From Dermatemys mawii (Eukaryota; Chordata; Testudines; Dermatemydidae), in NCBI GenBank assembly GCA_007922305.1, contig ML677335.1, forward strand, positions 22,167,904 to 22,231,903: 64,000 nt of DNA, in the 5' to 3' direction. The notes under the pieces were generated by a model. The model searched no databases and had not been told where the DNA came from. It worked only from the letters and a program-made list of their open reading frames with translations. Positions 35,731-49,309 of the stretch are shown in pieces. The first letter of the stretch is position 1; each line of letters begins with the position of its first letter. Position numbers and translations under genes: made by a program.

Positions 35731-36483
35731 GCCTGTGAGGAAAAGAATAATTTTGTATTCAATGCAGCAGGATTTGGATGGTCTCTTAGGTGAGGCTTTG
35801 GTCCATACATTGAATATTGTGGATAAAAAGAAATATTGAATAACTGTCCTTTCACTGAATCAGGCAGAGGGGTCTTATGGAAAAAATAGCATGTGATCAT
35901 GTACTTAAAGACTGTATTATTGTGCATACACACAAGGTTGCAGTTCCTAACTTTTCTGGATATGACTACAACCTTAATGTTTGTTTAATGTATTTCTTTT
36001 GTTTGTGTGTTTTATCTTTATATGTGTATGTGTGCATGTGAGAGAGTGTATTCTCTGTGTGTATGTATGTGTGTGGGTATATATATAAAAAAAAAAATGC
36101 AGGGACATTTCTCAGAGACCAATCCAGGTTTTCTAGATGCTGTCAAGAATGTGCTTTGCATTACGAACATATACTCAGTAAGGTACTTTGTGGTATCCCA
36201 GGAGATGCATGAGCTTGTCACTGCTGAATTTGACAGGCCAGAGAAAATGGAATCTGCTTTCCCTGCTGATTCTGTTACATTGTGCTGTCAGCCATACAAA
36301 GTCCTCACAACAATATTTGTGATTTGGGGTGTTTCCTTTTAAATTAAATTACAAATTTTGCTCACATAAAAAAGCAGCAAGACTTGTGTACTAAATATTT
36401 TATTAACTGAATATATAGACTTTAGGGGGGAAAAGACAATGAAAAATATCATCCCACCTGAAGCTCTCTTGTGACTTTCACAG

Positions 36484-36563
36484 TTGAAGAGAAAAATAGC
36501 GCAACTACAGGCAAATCATCTTTCAAGGAACGGGAGACATTTGATGGCCGAAATATACTGAAG
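36484..36563 (+). CDS. ASCC1: ASCC1 coding exon 8
   Basis: Encodes SSFKERETFDGRNILK after a short divergent lead; human has IFKERESFDGRNILK. The lead aligned to human GRYNLYTAEGKY is about 2 residues shorter. Acceptor GACTTTCACAG; donor GTCAGT (slightly off consensus); ends in phase 0. Confidence 0.93.
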
Positions 36564-39300
36564 GTCAGTGCTAAACAGTCATTGTGACTTAGCTGAGTTG
36601 TGATATCCAAAATAAGGTGAAACTTCACTTTAAAAATGTGTTTGTGTTGTGCACTTGATCTCCAGGGGGAAAAATCTATTTTAAAAATAAGCAAAACTAA
36701 ATAACTACTAATTGGAAGTATTGTGGTATGTATACATGCTGCCTTAAGGCCAGTGAGATTTTAGAACAAAGAAGGATACATGTGGAAAAGATACTTGAGG
36801 CATATATGTTGTGGTTTACTGTAACAAAGTTTACCCATGGAGACTTGCACCCATATTTTTCCACAGGTCAGAATAAAAAATGACTTTGTTGCTCTTGTTG
36901 TAGTCACTAGTTAATACTCCCATCAATTAAACCAGTTGTCACATCATACATTTTTATCATGAATTTTTGCTTAAGAAAATAAAAACATCCAAGAATGGAA
37001 TAGCGGGTCTCTGTCTGTCTCTCTCAGATCAGGATTGAGAGCATTAGCAGTAATCTGAGATAGTCTCGGACTGGCATATCAGACAATGCAGGTTTTATCC
37101 AATGAAACCCACAACAATGGGAGGATGCTGTGGACTTAGGTAGGAATCAAGATACATCAAGGGACTTGCAGGAATATGAGGAAGAAGAGCTACTGGGAAA
37201 TCATAGCAGTGTTTTTGTTTTGCAGGATCACAGTATAATTTCACAGATGTTGGTGTTAAATTGGTGGTTTAATGAGTGACAGCTTAAAGACCAGGAGGGG
37301 AATTGTGCTCTCATGTATCTGCATCCCAGATGGCTAAGGACAAAGGGACAGTGAATGAAATAAAGCTACCATCCATCCCAGAATGTTGTTGTGAATATTG
37401 CATCATGGCTAGCATTGCCGTATATTGAAGTGACATACATTGAGGCAATAAGGACACAACTATTGCACTGCTCTTAATGTGATCTAAGATTGTGGTGGGC
37501 TCCCAAAATCCTAAAGCTGGATCTAAAAAGAGAGGCAACTGCATTTCAGAAGTGATGTGTACTGGCATGTCCAAGGAGGAAGCTTCCAAAGTACTAGGCC
37601 ACATTATGCGTAGCTCAAACCATGATTCCCAGTCCTTCATTACATAAAAATTAAATTTGTCCTCAGATTTTAATGAGAGAGAATCAAACTATCCTTTTTT
37701 TCTTTACATTTTAGCCCAAAAACCTCAGTGCTTTTTAAGGAGTAAAAGATGCTCCCTCTGCTAGCCCCACAATTTATAGGTTGCTGCACCACTGTGTCTT
37801 AAGAATTTTCTGCTCCAGTAATGTACGGGTATGTAAAAGCAGGGAAGCACATCTGATCTATCACAAATGTCTATTTCTCATTCTACTGCGCTTTGAAATA
37901 TGGGACACTGTCTTTTTAAAATTCCCAGTTGATTTGTACTGTTTTAGCTAAAAGAGCTACTGGCTTTTGGAGCATGAAAAGTCTGTTGATAACTACATCA
38001 AAGCAAGTCTTGTTGTAAGAAATGTTGTCATTCTCCTCTACCCCCATCACATTCCTGAACCTGGTCACTTAATATTTCCCTTCTGTCAGCCACGTGCCCG
38101 TAGCAAGATCTGTTGGCACTAATTCATTATCTGACTCATAGTGGGCTGCAGGCTTTTCAACAGTAGAGCCCTGCCAGAACCAGCTATCGATCTAGTGATG
38201 CATTCCAACTCGACCTTGCAGGGGTGTGCTGATTCTCTTCCCACATCCCCACTTCCCTCATTTCATATACATTATTTACACTCGTCTCCTCAGGAGGTTG
38301 CCCTTTTGCAAAGTGGCTTCATTAACTTCCGAAATAGGATCTGAATGACAGGCTGATAATTAATATACTGCCACTACTCATGCTGGTATTCCAGAGCTAT
38401 TCTGTTGTCCAAGTGCAGTGTGCTATACAAACTTTCTCTTTTCCATACTTCCCAAATTTGATCCTCAAGCATTCTCTGAAATTATTTGATATGATTGCAT
38501 TGTTTTCATAAAGGAAGTTGGTAAGCAGAGTGGGGCAATAATACTATAGAAGTTAGCTAACTCATCACATTGGAAAATTTAGTTTTATTCTACCCATCCT
38601 AGTTCTCATTGTGCAAACAATGCCACAGCATTGTTCATCATAAATGACAGATTTTGTATGGTAAAAGCCAAAGCCTGGAATATCAAGGGACACTCAGGTC
38701 TGGATTGTGGTTCATCGTCACAGTCATGTGAAGACTCAGGACCTGAATGGCAGGAATAATGCAAGTCAAGGTTGATGTGTGTGCTTGCAAACAGGGCTTT
38801 GGAGCAGTGCTCCGGCTCGGCTTGGCTCTGCTCCACACCAGCTCCAGGCAAAAACCTGCAGCTCCACTGCTCTACGCTCCAGTTCTGGGCTCCACTGCAA
38901 AGCCCTGCTTGCAAAGAACTTGCCTACCTCTAGCTAGTGTATTTAATCTTACTTCCTGAGGAAATATTTTAAAGTCTGTACCTCTGTATTCACCCTTGGT
39001 GCACTATTGTAATCATCTTTGTACAAAGTATGCCTTGTAAGGTGTCTTTTGAAAACTCAAAATTTTGCTGGTTAGTAGTGTCCTGATAAAATATGACTTT
39101 ATATACGCTGCCACATAAGATTCCACTGTATGGTGTTACTAAGATTTGTTTCAAGTCTGGGGAGTGTCCAAACCAGTTCCTCAGAAACAGAGGGCAAGCT
39201 AACACCTCAGCCAGGTGTAAAAAAGGTTTAGTGGGCTACTACCTGTTAAGTGGCTATTTATTGGCAGGAAAGGAGATATGGGCAAAAAATCTACATCTTA

Positions 39301-39455
39301 GGGCATGTCTACACTTAAAAGCTATATCAGCACAGTTGCACCGATGCAGCTGTGTTGCTGCAGTACTTTAATGTGAATGCTCTAAGCCAACAGAAGAGAG
39401 TTCTCCCATCAAGATGCTCTCTTGCTGACATAGTGCTGTCTACACAGGGAGGGGG
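39301..39455. mobile_element. Short MITE between TTA repeats
   Basis: Begins GGGCATGTCTACACTTAA and ends GTGCTGTCTACACAGGGAGGGGG, with TTA on both sides (39298-39300, 39456-39458). Inverted ends share TGTCTACAC/GTGTAGACA. Internal AGAGAGTTCTCCCATC... segment; no ORF. Probably another TTA-target (Harbinger-like) family. Confidence 0.6.
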
Positions 39456-41039
39456 TTAGATCAGGGAGACTGCCTGGCACACTGCTCCCAGCTGGAGACG
39501 CTTCTCAAAGGAGGAAGAGGGCTATGAAAAGAAAAGGGAGACAACCCAAAAGGTCCCCCCCTTTCTCTCTACCCATGGCATTCATGACACCAGAAGACAA
39601 AGGAAGCAGCAGGGGAAGTTGGAGTAGGGAAGGAATCCTGACTGAAAGTAGTTCAGTCAGTAGAACTACTGAAATGTGGTGAGAGGAACTGCTTGGAATT
39701 TACACTAGTTCTGTTAGGCATTAGTTGCATTTTACTTCTATTTTCCTTATAATCATTTTTAATTGTTATGCCTTGTTACCTATGTTCACTTAAAATCTGT
39801 CTCTCTGTAGTTACTAAACTTGATTGGTTTGGTTTGTATCTACATTAGTGTGTTTGAATTGAAGTGTTTGGGAAAATCGATTTGAGATACTGGATTTGTG
39901 CATATCATTTCTTTTAACAAAATGGTGGATTTTATGTGAGCTTCTATTGTCCAGGAGAAAGCAGAGCAGTAGAAGATGCACATTTCTGGGGAGAAAAACT
40001 GGGAATGTGCTGGTGTCACACTGCAGTGTAATTCGAGTGTCTGGCTGCAGCACTCCTACAATATAGCTGGGAGTGACGTACATGTGGGAGACAGTGTGAG
40101 AGCAGACCAGGAGTGGTGACTACAGCAGCAAAGCAGTGTAAAGGGCACACCACGTTAAAGGGCTGAGGTGACGCAGCTGTTCGTTAGTCTACATTGTACC
40201 CTGGGCATGTCACAATATTAATCATTTAAAACATAATTTTCCCACCAGTTTTTGGAGAGTTAAACGTATCACTGTTACTAGCATTAATAAGGATTGGCAG
40301 TGACAGTGCCATCCTACCCTAAACAGAGAATAGATCTCTTAGAATGAGTTGCATTTGGAAAATAGTTACTTCTGTTTTGAAAAACATTTTAATGAAAAAG
40401 GTTCCCCACTCTGATGCCAAGAGCCCATTCTGAAAAACATTGGTCTGCCCAACAGCCTAGTGTTTAATGCCGTATACTGACATGCTAGATACCCCAGCTT
40501 CATTCCTGTTCAGTCTGTTACTCTGAAAGGTTACTATAGCTTCATAAGGAATACCTTGCATAGAGAGAACCTTCAGCATCTTTTTATGTTTGACAGCTCT
40601 GGAAGGAGTTAAGTTGATCCCTTTTTAATTGAGAGAATGATGCTGAGATAAATACTAAGTTCTAAATAAAAATAAAATTGACTTTATGGCTAACTGTGTT
40701 CAGCAAGCAACACACACAAGGTCCAAGCACTAAAGAGCTGAAGTTGTTCAAAGTCAGTAAACATGCAAAGACCATGTTGGTCTTTGGCATAAATCTGATC
40801 AGAAAGCAGATGATAGGATACTTTAAGAGGACCAAATATGCAAATATATAATCGGCATAATTTGCTAGTACATCTGAAATAAAGAAGGTCCAAGATAGGA
40901 TGGAAAACATCTGGATTCTTGTTGGATGAGAATTGAGTGTTTTTTTTGTTTTGTTTGGGGTAGCGGTAATAAAGGTGTAATTATAGTTATCTTTAAAGAA
41001 GATGGAAACTAACTTTGGGTAAGTAATATATTAACCTTG

Positions 41040-41260
41040 ACACATTATATTTCTGTTGCATAGTAATAGTATATGGGGGAAAATCAAAGGGACATTTGGG
41101 ATGTAGCTGTGAAAAATCAACTGAATCTCATCAGAAAAATTAATTTCGAAAAAGAGTAAAAGACAATAAAAAGATAATGGAAACTACTAACCAATTAGCT
41201 TAATGGTTAATCTCTGTCATGGGCAACATATTTGAAGTCATTATAGAGAAGGTTAGCCTT
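41040..41260 (+). mobile_element. CR1 LINE fragment (RT region)
   Basis: AACCAATTAGCTTAATGGTT with the following ATTTGAAGTCATTATAGAG corresponds to the NYRPVSLTS...KIMEK box of CR1 reverse transcriptase, with stops. It may belong to the same copy as 43430-44370, split by later insertions. Confidence 0.55.
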
Positions 41261-41459
41261 GTGGTTGAGGCACCAGCTGGGATTCAACAGGAATAAGTTC
41301 TGTTCCTGCCACAGACTTCCTATGTGACATTGGGCAAGTCAGGAAATGAGAGTTTTAGTATCTGTAAAGAGTGTAATAACCCTCCCTTTTCTCACACTGA
41401 TTGTCTTCTCTATTTGTATTACCAAAATGCCCAGGAGTCATAGTCATGGATTGTAAGTA

Positions 41460-43053
41460 GGGATGTCAAGTGATTAAAAAAATTAATTGTGATTAATTGG
41501 GCTGTTAATAATGGAATATAATTTAAATATTTTGGATGTTTTCTACATTTTCAAATATATTGATTCCAATAACACAGAATACAAAAGTGTATAGTGCTCA
41601 GTTTATTTTTATTACAAATATTTGCACTTTAAAAAAGTATTTTTCAATTCACCTAATACTAATACAAATACTGTAGTGCAATCCTTTACCATGAAAGTTT
41701 AACTTACAAATGTAGAATTATGTACAAAAACTAAACTGCATTCAAAAATAAAATTTAAAATTTTAAAGCTTACAAGTCCACTTAGTCCTATGTCAGCCAG
41801 TTGCTTAGACAAACAAGTTTGTTTACAATTTGCAGGAGATAATGCTTCCACTTCTTGTTTACAATGTCACCTGTCACAGACGTTTGCATGGCACTGTTGT
41901 AGGCAGTGTCGCAAGTACTTATGTCCGAGATGTGCTAAAGATTCATATGTCCCTTCATGCTTCAACCACCATTCCAGATGACATGTATCCATGCTGATGA
42001 TGAGTTCTGCTTGATGATGATGCAGAGCAGACCAACGCTTGTTCATTTTCATCATCTGAGTCAGATGCCACCAGCAGAAGGTTGATTTTCTTTTTTGGTG
42101 GTTCGGGTTCTGTAGTTTTGGCATCAGAGTGTTGCTCTTTGAAGACTTTTGAAAGCATGCTCCACACCTCGTCCCTCTCGGATTTTGGAAGACACTTCAG
42201 CTTCTTAAACCTTGGGTTGAGTGCTGTAGCTACTTTTTAGAAATCTCACATTGGTGCCTTCTTTGCATTTTTCAAATCTGTTATGAAAGTTCTTAAAACT
42301 AACGTGCTGGGTCATCATCTGAGACTGCTATAACATGAAATATATGGCAGAATGAGGGTAAAACAGTGAAAGAGACATACAATTCTCCCCCCAAGGAGTT
42401 CAGTCACAAACTTAATGCATTATTTTTTTAACGAGCATCATCAGCATGGAAGTATGTCCTCTGGAATGGTGGCCAAAGCATGAAGGAGCATATGAATGTT
42501 TAGCATATCTGATGCGCAAATACCTTGCAACACTGGCTACAAAAGTGCCATGTGAATGAATGCCTGTTCTCACTTTCAGGTGACATTGTAAATAAGTGGG
42601 CAGCGGTATTTCCTGTAAATGTAAAAAATCTTGTTTCTCTTAGTGATTGGCTGAACAAGAAGTAGGACTGAGTGAACTTGGTAGGCTCTAAAGTTTTACA
42701 TTGTTTTATTTTTGAGTGCAGTTATTTAAAAAAAATAAATCTACAGTTGTAAGTTACACTTTCACCGTAGAGATTGCACTGAAGTACTCATAAGGTAAAT
42801 TGAAAAATACTATTTCTTTTGTCATTTTTACAATCAAATATTTGTAATAAAAATATAGTGAGCATTGTACACTTTATATTCTGTATTGTAATAGAAATCA
42901 ATTAATTTATTTTAAAATGTAGAAAAACATCCAAAAATATTTAATACATTTCAATTGGCATTCTATTGTTTACAGTGTGATCAAAATTAATTTTTTTGAT
43001 CTGTTACTTTTTTGAGTTAATTGCGTGAGTTAACTGCAATTAATCGATAGCCC
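41460..43053. mobile_element. Fold-back hAT element with transposase relic
   Basis: Two arms of roughly 540-610 bp, 41460-about 41995 and about 42440-43053, are reverse complements of each other; for example CTGGAATGGTGG...AAGCATGAAGG occurs inverted in both. The outer ends carry the AATTAATC/GATTAATT-rich termini. The spacer encodes, on the minus strand (42235-42000), a hAT transposase piece, VATALNPRFKKLKCLPKSER then DEVWSMLSKVF, containing the ALNPRFK motif of hAT/ZBED proteins. The N-terminal two-thirds is gone and the arms hold C-terminal codons with stops. It inserted among CR1/SINE debris. Confidence 0.75.
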
Positions 43054-43429
43054 AGATGACCTTACAATTAGGGCTAGAACTTTCTCTTATTGTGTGTACA
43101 GTACCAAGTGCGGTGAGGCCCTGATCTCAGTTGGGGCCTGTAGGTTCTTCTGTCATACAGATGATTAAGTAGTATGTTAAGGGACTGCATCTGCTTACAC
43201 TTAAAGGGGAAAAAAAGATGTTTATTGAGTAATAAACAAGAACTAATGAAAAACATATCTTGCCAAGTGAATGTGATCGTATTCTCGGCTATAATTTTAT
43301 GTTGGTGGCCAAGAATGTGCAGTGGACATAATATGCAGTATTTGGATTTCATTAAGGTATTGAATATAGTACCACATTAAAAAAACTTATTATGAGATAG
43401 GAAAAAACTGCCTAGATAAAAATACAATA

Positions 43430-44370
43430 ACATAGATTAAGAGCTCCCTAACTGTGACTAGAATAATCATTAGTGGTACCACCTCCAGATAGGGAATGTT
43501 TATCATGGTGTTCTACAGCAATCAGTGTTCGGACCTGTACTGTTCAGCTGTTTTGTTAATGATCTTGAGGGAATAGACTATGTTTCAAGTTAAATTTACA
43601 GACAATACAAAATCAAAATGATAGGAAATATACATAAGGAGTCATCAAAACTGCGGAGCAGTCAGAAAAGATTAGAGATTTTTCATTGCAGTCAGCCAAG
43701 TGATACACTATAAATAAATCCAAAATAATACATTTGTGGAGAAATGGTAACAAGTATAAAATGAGAGATAACTACTTAGAAAGTTTTGAATCAGAAAAAG
43801 ACAGGATAAGAGAGAAACTGAACAGAAACCTGTAATTCAGCATTATTGTATGGAGGGCAAAGCTGGTGTTTTCTCAAGTATGTTTAAAGAAGAATCAAAA
43901 GCAAAATTTCAAAAATGATAATGCCACTTTTGCAGAGTACATAATATTGCATTCAGTTCTGATCCTTGCATTATTTAAAGGATACTGCAATGCTATATAG
44001 ATTTAAAAATGGCAATTAGAATGACTCTTTAATTGGAGGACAGTTTTGAAGATGAGACTGAAGATCAACTTTTGTACTATCTGGGAAAAGAGATTAAATG
44101 GAGGTCACTGTAGAAATACTTTAATTGAAATAACATCTATGAAGAAAGAGGCTTGTACACATCATCTGAGTATGGCAAAACAAGGAGTACTGATCTGAAG
44201 TGGAAAACAAGAATTCATACTAGGCATTGAGAAAAAAATTCGTTTTTTAGAATTCTCAGTCATTAAAGTAGACAAAGAGGAAGTCACTGGAAGTATTCAG
44301 AAAAGCTGAGACAAGTCACGAGAGGGGAAAATATAATTGATGAAGGTTGTACTAGCTAGCCTGGGTGATC
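43430..44370 (+). mobile_element. CR1 LINE 3' half, decayed
   Basis: GTTCTACAGCAATCAGTGTT and GGACCTGTACTGTTCAGC with GTTAATGATCTTGAGG correspond to the GVPQGSVLGPVLFNIFINDL block of CR1 reverse transcriptase. Downstream sequence follows the CR1 order but is full of stops. The typical 3' octamer repeats are not seen. Confidence 0.65.
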
Positions 44371-45797
44371 TTTTTTAGCTTTGCTATGTGATTTGATGAC
44401 CATGTGTCAGTAGACAAGATACCTGACTTTCAGAGTTGCTGAGCACTCTCTACTTCCATTGACTTTAGTTGGAGTTGAGAGTGCTCCGCAATTCTGAAAA
44501 TCAAGCTCTAGGAATTCAGTAGCTCCCCTTCCTGTTTCTTCCTCTCCTTGCCCATCTGCTCCTTGTTACTCCAGTGCACATCCCATCTCTTAATTTCCCT
44601 GAAATCACTATTCAGCTGTAGATCGCAATCACCAGCTTCACCTCTTTGGTGTTCAGGAAATGGTGTTCACCAGTAACGGTCAAGAGTTGAATTACAATGA
44701 TTCTGTAACAGAATACAGAGACATAGTGTTGAAATACATGAGAGAGAGCAAGTTGATTGGAGAAAGGAGGTGGTTTATCCAAAAAGCGTTTGAGTCCATT
44801 TGTATTATAATTTCCTAAGTCTGTATGAATAAACTCGGTGGTTAAGCTGTACTCTGTGGACCACTGATGGTCTGAGTAGAGCTGGCTGATCATATGCTGG
44901 TGACAGCTGCTCCTTGTTTCCAGTTGCTTCTGTGGGCATCCAGCCTCTTTGTTGCAAAAGCATAAGCAATTACGGAAGCTGCTGGAAATGAGTCAGTCTA
45001 GCTGCATATAAGCATTTGCTGTAGTATGTATTGTGTGGGGCCACAAGGATGTTGCACGGTTATTTTTGATTAGAAGGAGAGGTGGGCTGCAGGAGATGTC
45101 TGTTTGGTCATAGGTGGGCCATGCTTTGGAAATTAATAAGTTAATTCAGGAGTTGCAAAACTTTTTCAAAGACGTGATCAACCCTGTATCCACCAATTTT
45201 ATGTATAGTAGACTTAAGAAAGTTAGCAACCTGTAAATGTGCGAAAAGTCTGGTGTTTTCAAAGACCAGACTTTGAATTCAGTTAATTCTGAGACACACT
45301 GTATTTATTTGTTGGTTTACAAAGTGCTTTTCACTGTAGCAGCTAGGCCTCATTTATAAAGTTGAAGTGCATTTATTTTATAAACTGACGGAGAAAAGAG
45401 AGAATTGGAAGCTAAAACAAATGTCTTGCATCGTGCCCTGAACATCGCAAGATTTGTGCTTGTGAAGGAGAGTGAATTCCGAAGGGAAAGGCCTCCACGG
45501 AGAGCCCGTCAGCTAGCCCCAGAGAGTTGTCTTAAGAAACAACAGGAAGCACATTCCAGATTAATTTAACTGTCATGATGGAGTATATCTGACTGACTAC
45601 CTTCCCATTGCCCTTAGTTTATGTATCACATGCTCATTGTTGATGCAGTCGTCCCACAATTTCACAATGAACTGTGATTTCATAGAACAGCAGTTAAGGA
45701 GAAGGAACCATCTGTTACATTTCCAACCAACGTGAATTTTTCACATCTACCAGATACCAAAACATAACTGAGAGATAAATAGAGCCTGAAGTAGGTT

Positions 45798-45812
45798 GGG
45801 GGGGGGGGGGGG
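45798..45812. repeat. G15 homopolymer
   Basis: Run of 15 G; prone to length and sequencing error. Confidence 0.9.
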
Positions 45813-48800
45813 CGTGTTTTAAAAGTAAGATGGCAATGGCAAGAAGGTCCTAAATTGCTGTCAGTAATCTTTGGCCTCTCTCTCTGAACCAGACTCAATC
45901 CTCAGCTGTTCTAGTAATTGTTGTGGTGGAAGCAGCAAAAGAGTTGTTTACAGGCCCCCAATTCTGGAGATGATTCTGTACCAACTGCTTTAAGCTATAT
46001 CAGCCCCTGTAACAGCCCTAAATCCCTGCATGCAAGTTGGGGATCACTGAAGTCCTGGAGTACTACAACCACATCCTCCCTCAAGCTGGAGTGGGAAGGG
46101 AGATGGCATTAATTTAAATGCAAGTTAGGTGGCAGATCTCCTGCATAGCTTTGAAAAAAAAATCTCCATCTTAAAGCTATATTTAGACACCTCAATAGAT
46201 GGCTTATTTTTCAAAAGTGCGGAACATGCTGCAGCTCCCATAGACTTCAGTGGGTGCTGTTCGTACTGAACGTTTTTGAAAACTCATTCATTCATGTTTC
46301 TAAATATTGGCCTTGCACCTGTTTAAAATGTTGGCTACTATATTATCTGTACCTATAGTATGTTTATGTATTTTGGGACTGATACATGAAATTTGTGCAA
46401 AACACTCAGTGTTATATAGTGCTTTCTTATTTTTATGGCAAATATTTATTTCTTTGCTTTTGTATGTGCTTTGCTTTGATTCAATAAAAGAAAACTTCAA
46501 AAATATCACATACAGTCCACATATTCTACCCCGCCCATTCTTAATAAGTAATGATAACTTTCCAGTAAGAACTGATTACATGTTTAGTGCTGTGAAAGCC
46601 AAAGCATAGCTGACTTAAGAGGTTGATTTTGTTTTGTTTAAGACAATATATAAGTAGTTTTGTTTTGCATTATGGTTTACACCGAGATTTTTTTAAAACT
46701 CAATTATAATAATTTCATATTTATTTGCTTTGTTGCAAAACCAGTTAATAGAATTGATAGAAAAATGAATAACGAATTTGAGGTTAAATTATGGTATTTG
46801 TATTTTGCATTGTATATAAACTGAGAAAGTAGTGAATGAATCATTTGAATTTTTCTAATGCTAGGTGTTCTACCACACTGAAGTCCATATTGCTTCATTG
46901 CATCTGTGATAAAATATGTACATGCAATCTTCTACAGCCCCTTCAGAAATCTAGGATGCAAGAAATAACATTTAAGGGTGGTTGTTCACCTTACCAAGAG
47001 CATAAAGATTACACTGCATGTCAGTGGGGCAGAGCCAGGTGTGTGCTTTCAGAGCAAAACAAATGATCCAAATATCTATCTGACATGTTTGTTCTTCGTC
47101 TTTCTGATTTTGAAGTCCTGTTGTGTGCTTGTGAAGGTAAAATGCCTTCCCTCTCTTCCGCTCCCAGTAATTTTTTTCCTGTGCTTGCTGTGGAACTCCT
47201 CTGGAGCACATCTTAATCATAGAACACCTGTGCAATAATTAAACGTTTTGTTCGTCATCTGGCTAGCATGTCTTAAAAGCCATTAAAAGAGAGCAGCTTT
47301 CTAGTTTTGACAGAAGGTGGTGTGCATTATAAGGAGCTGCCTCTCTGGATCAGCACCTGTCTGCCTGCTCTTTCTGCGGTCCTTCTACATTATTGCTGGA
47401 AAGTTTCCAAACATCATTAAATCTCTGTCAGATAATCATTGGGGTAACAGAGCCCGGAGTGAATAATAACCAGAGTAAAATCATTTTTGGCACTGAAATG
47501 CTTCAGAAAATGTATTTTGAATGTGAAAATAGAAAGCTGTTAATTGAACAAACTTCCCAGAAGTTGACATGTTGCCAGGTTGTATGTTTGATTGCAAGTT
47601 TGTAGCTTTTCTTCCATGTGTAATAGAGAATTTTTAACTTCTAGAGTAGGAGTGTCCGAATGTATTGACCCTCTGAGCTGCATACAGTAATCTCCAGAAG
47701 TTCAGGAGTCTCAAGATATGCACAAGCCCTTAGATGCCCCCTATTCCCTGCGGGGAAGAATCCCCTAGTCCTACCACCCTGTTGAAGGGCAGAAGCCCCA
47801 AGCTTTCCCCCTCCATCCAGTCTGGTTGGTGGAGTGTGTTCTAGACGATTAAGTTGAAATTTAGTTTTGGTCACAAATGAAATGAGTTTGACTTTCTCTC
47901 CAGCATAGCCTTTAAGAGGCAATTGCCCAAAATTAACTACTATTGACAAATTCTTCTAGACAGACATTTGATAGGAACAGAGGGGTGTAACACAAAACTA
48001 AGAAGCATTGACTAATCTCTTTTGGGTGTGCGAAGTGGAAAAGATGAATGACAAGTTAGGATTGAGATGCATTAGACAACTCAGTGAGGGCTCAGAACTG
48101 GAATAGCAAGGTATTTACATGAAACACTTGAAGGCGCTTTGCAAAGCTGTACTGTATTTAGAGTTGTCTGTTGCACACATTCATGAACTCTAAAGTTCTC
48201 CTCCACTTTCATAAATCATTTTTGTCCTGAGCGATTTTGTCATCAGTCACTTTGATCTACTAGTCCTTCCGCTCTTCCTTGGTACCAGTATCAGTTGTGT
48301 CAAGGGGAAGAATGTATCCTCACTACTTTTGCTGAATTTTATCCTTTGGTTGGTGAGGAGGCATACTTAGCTAAGTGCCCTGTCCTCTCTAGTCTATATT
48401 GGTATCAGGCTTCTGGTTTAGCCAGATTCTTCAGAGTGATGAATCATGATGATACTTTGCTCTTCTATAGCGTATTCCGTCACAAGCTATGAAAATACTA
48501 TACAAACATTAATTTTACTATACAGTACTCCTGTGAGACAGATAGGTAGCATGATCTTCATTTGGCAGACTGATAGTCTAGTATGGAGAGGCTTTGATTT
48601 GCCCAAAGACCCCTTAGAAAGTGGATGTGGTTGGGGAAGTTGGTGGCTGCTGTCACAGTATGAAAAGCAGCTGACCCTTTCTATCTGCAAACCCCCCTTT
48701 TGAGCTTGAATTTGATATCCTAGTATAAGCAGTCTCTGCACATCTCTGTTGCCTGACATTTCTGTCCATTGATTCGCAGCACTGTGCCTTGTGTGTGCAA

Positions 48801-49297
48801 AGTGTTGGTCTGCTAACCGCACGCTGCACTTCAGAATTTCATTTTTGTAAGAGATGCACCACAGCAGGGATAGAGCAAAGTCATCCTAGCACACTGCATG
48901 GGTGTATTTCACTAAGCAGTTTTAACAAATGTGCAACACCTGCATACCAGAGAGAAAAGAGAGCGCTGTATTAGCCTACCATCTACTATGGTAGGCATTT
49001 CATTTTTATATAATATAACCTGCCACCGCCCCCTCCCTGCTCTTCTGCTTCCCAAAAGAGAGAGTTCATTTTTTTGGTACTTGCTTCAGGGTGAAACACT
49101 TAAACGTGCTAGGCTCATGAAAAAGGAAGCTAAATTGTTAGGTTAATTGGTCACAGGCTAGAGACCTAATATGCCTCATCTATGCTGCAGTGCTGATTCA
49201 CCAGGGACAGTTTTGTACGGTTAATCTACAATAGCCCTACCCTAAGGCAGTACTATGTGGCTGGAGTTTGCAACAGACTGACCTCCCTTCAGACTAT

Positions 49298-49309
49298 GGG
49301 GGGGGGGGG
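49298..49309. repeat. G12 homopolymer with adjacent Z-DNA-prone tract
   Basis: Twelve G followed by TGTGCGTGCGCGCAC, an alternating purine-pyrimidine run. Confidence 0.85.

Larger units (their letters stand above)
32461..36483 (+). other. ASCC1: ASCC1 intron 8 contents
   Basis: 4-kb intron whose left two-thirds is the DNA transposon at about 32672-35223. To its right lie a MIR-like SINE piece (about 35590-35730) and a degenerate TG/TA-rich tract (about 36008-36085). Confidence 0.65.

Noticed and set aside
46307..46609. 100-codon hydrophobic frame that looks like a membrane protein.
   Set aside because: Its hydrophobicity follows from T-rich intron sequence; no homology or splice context.
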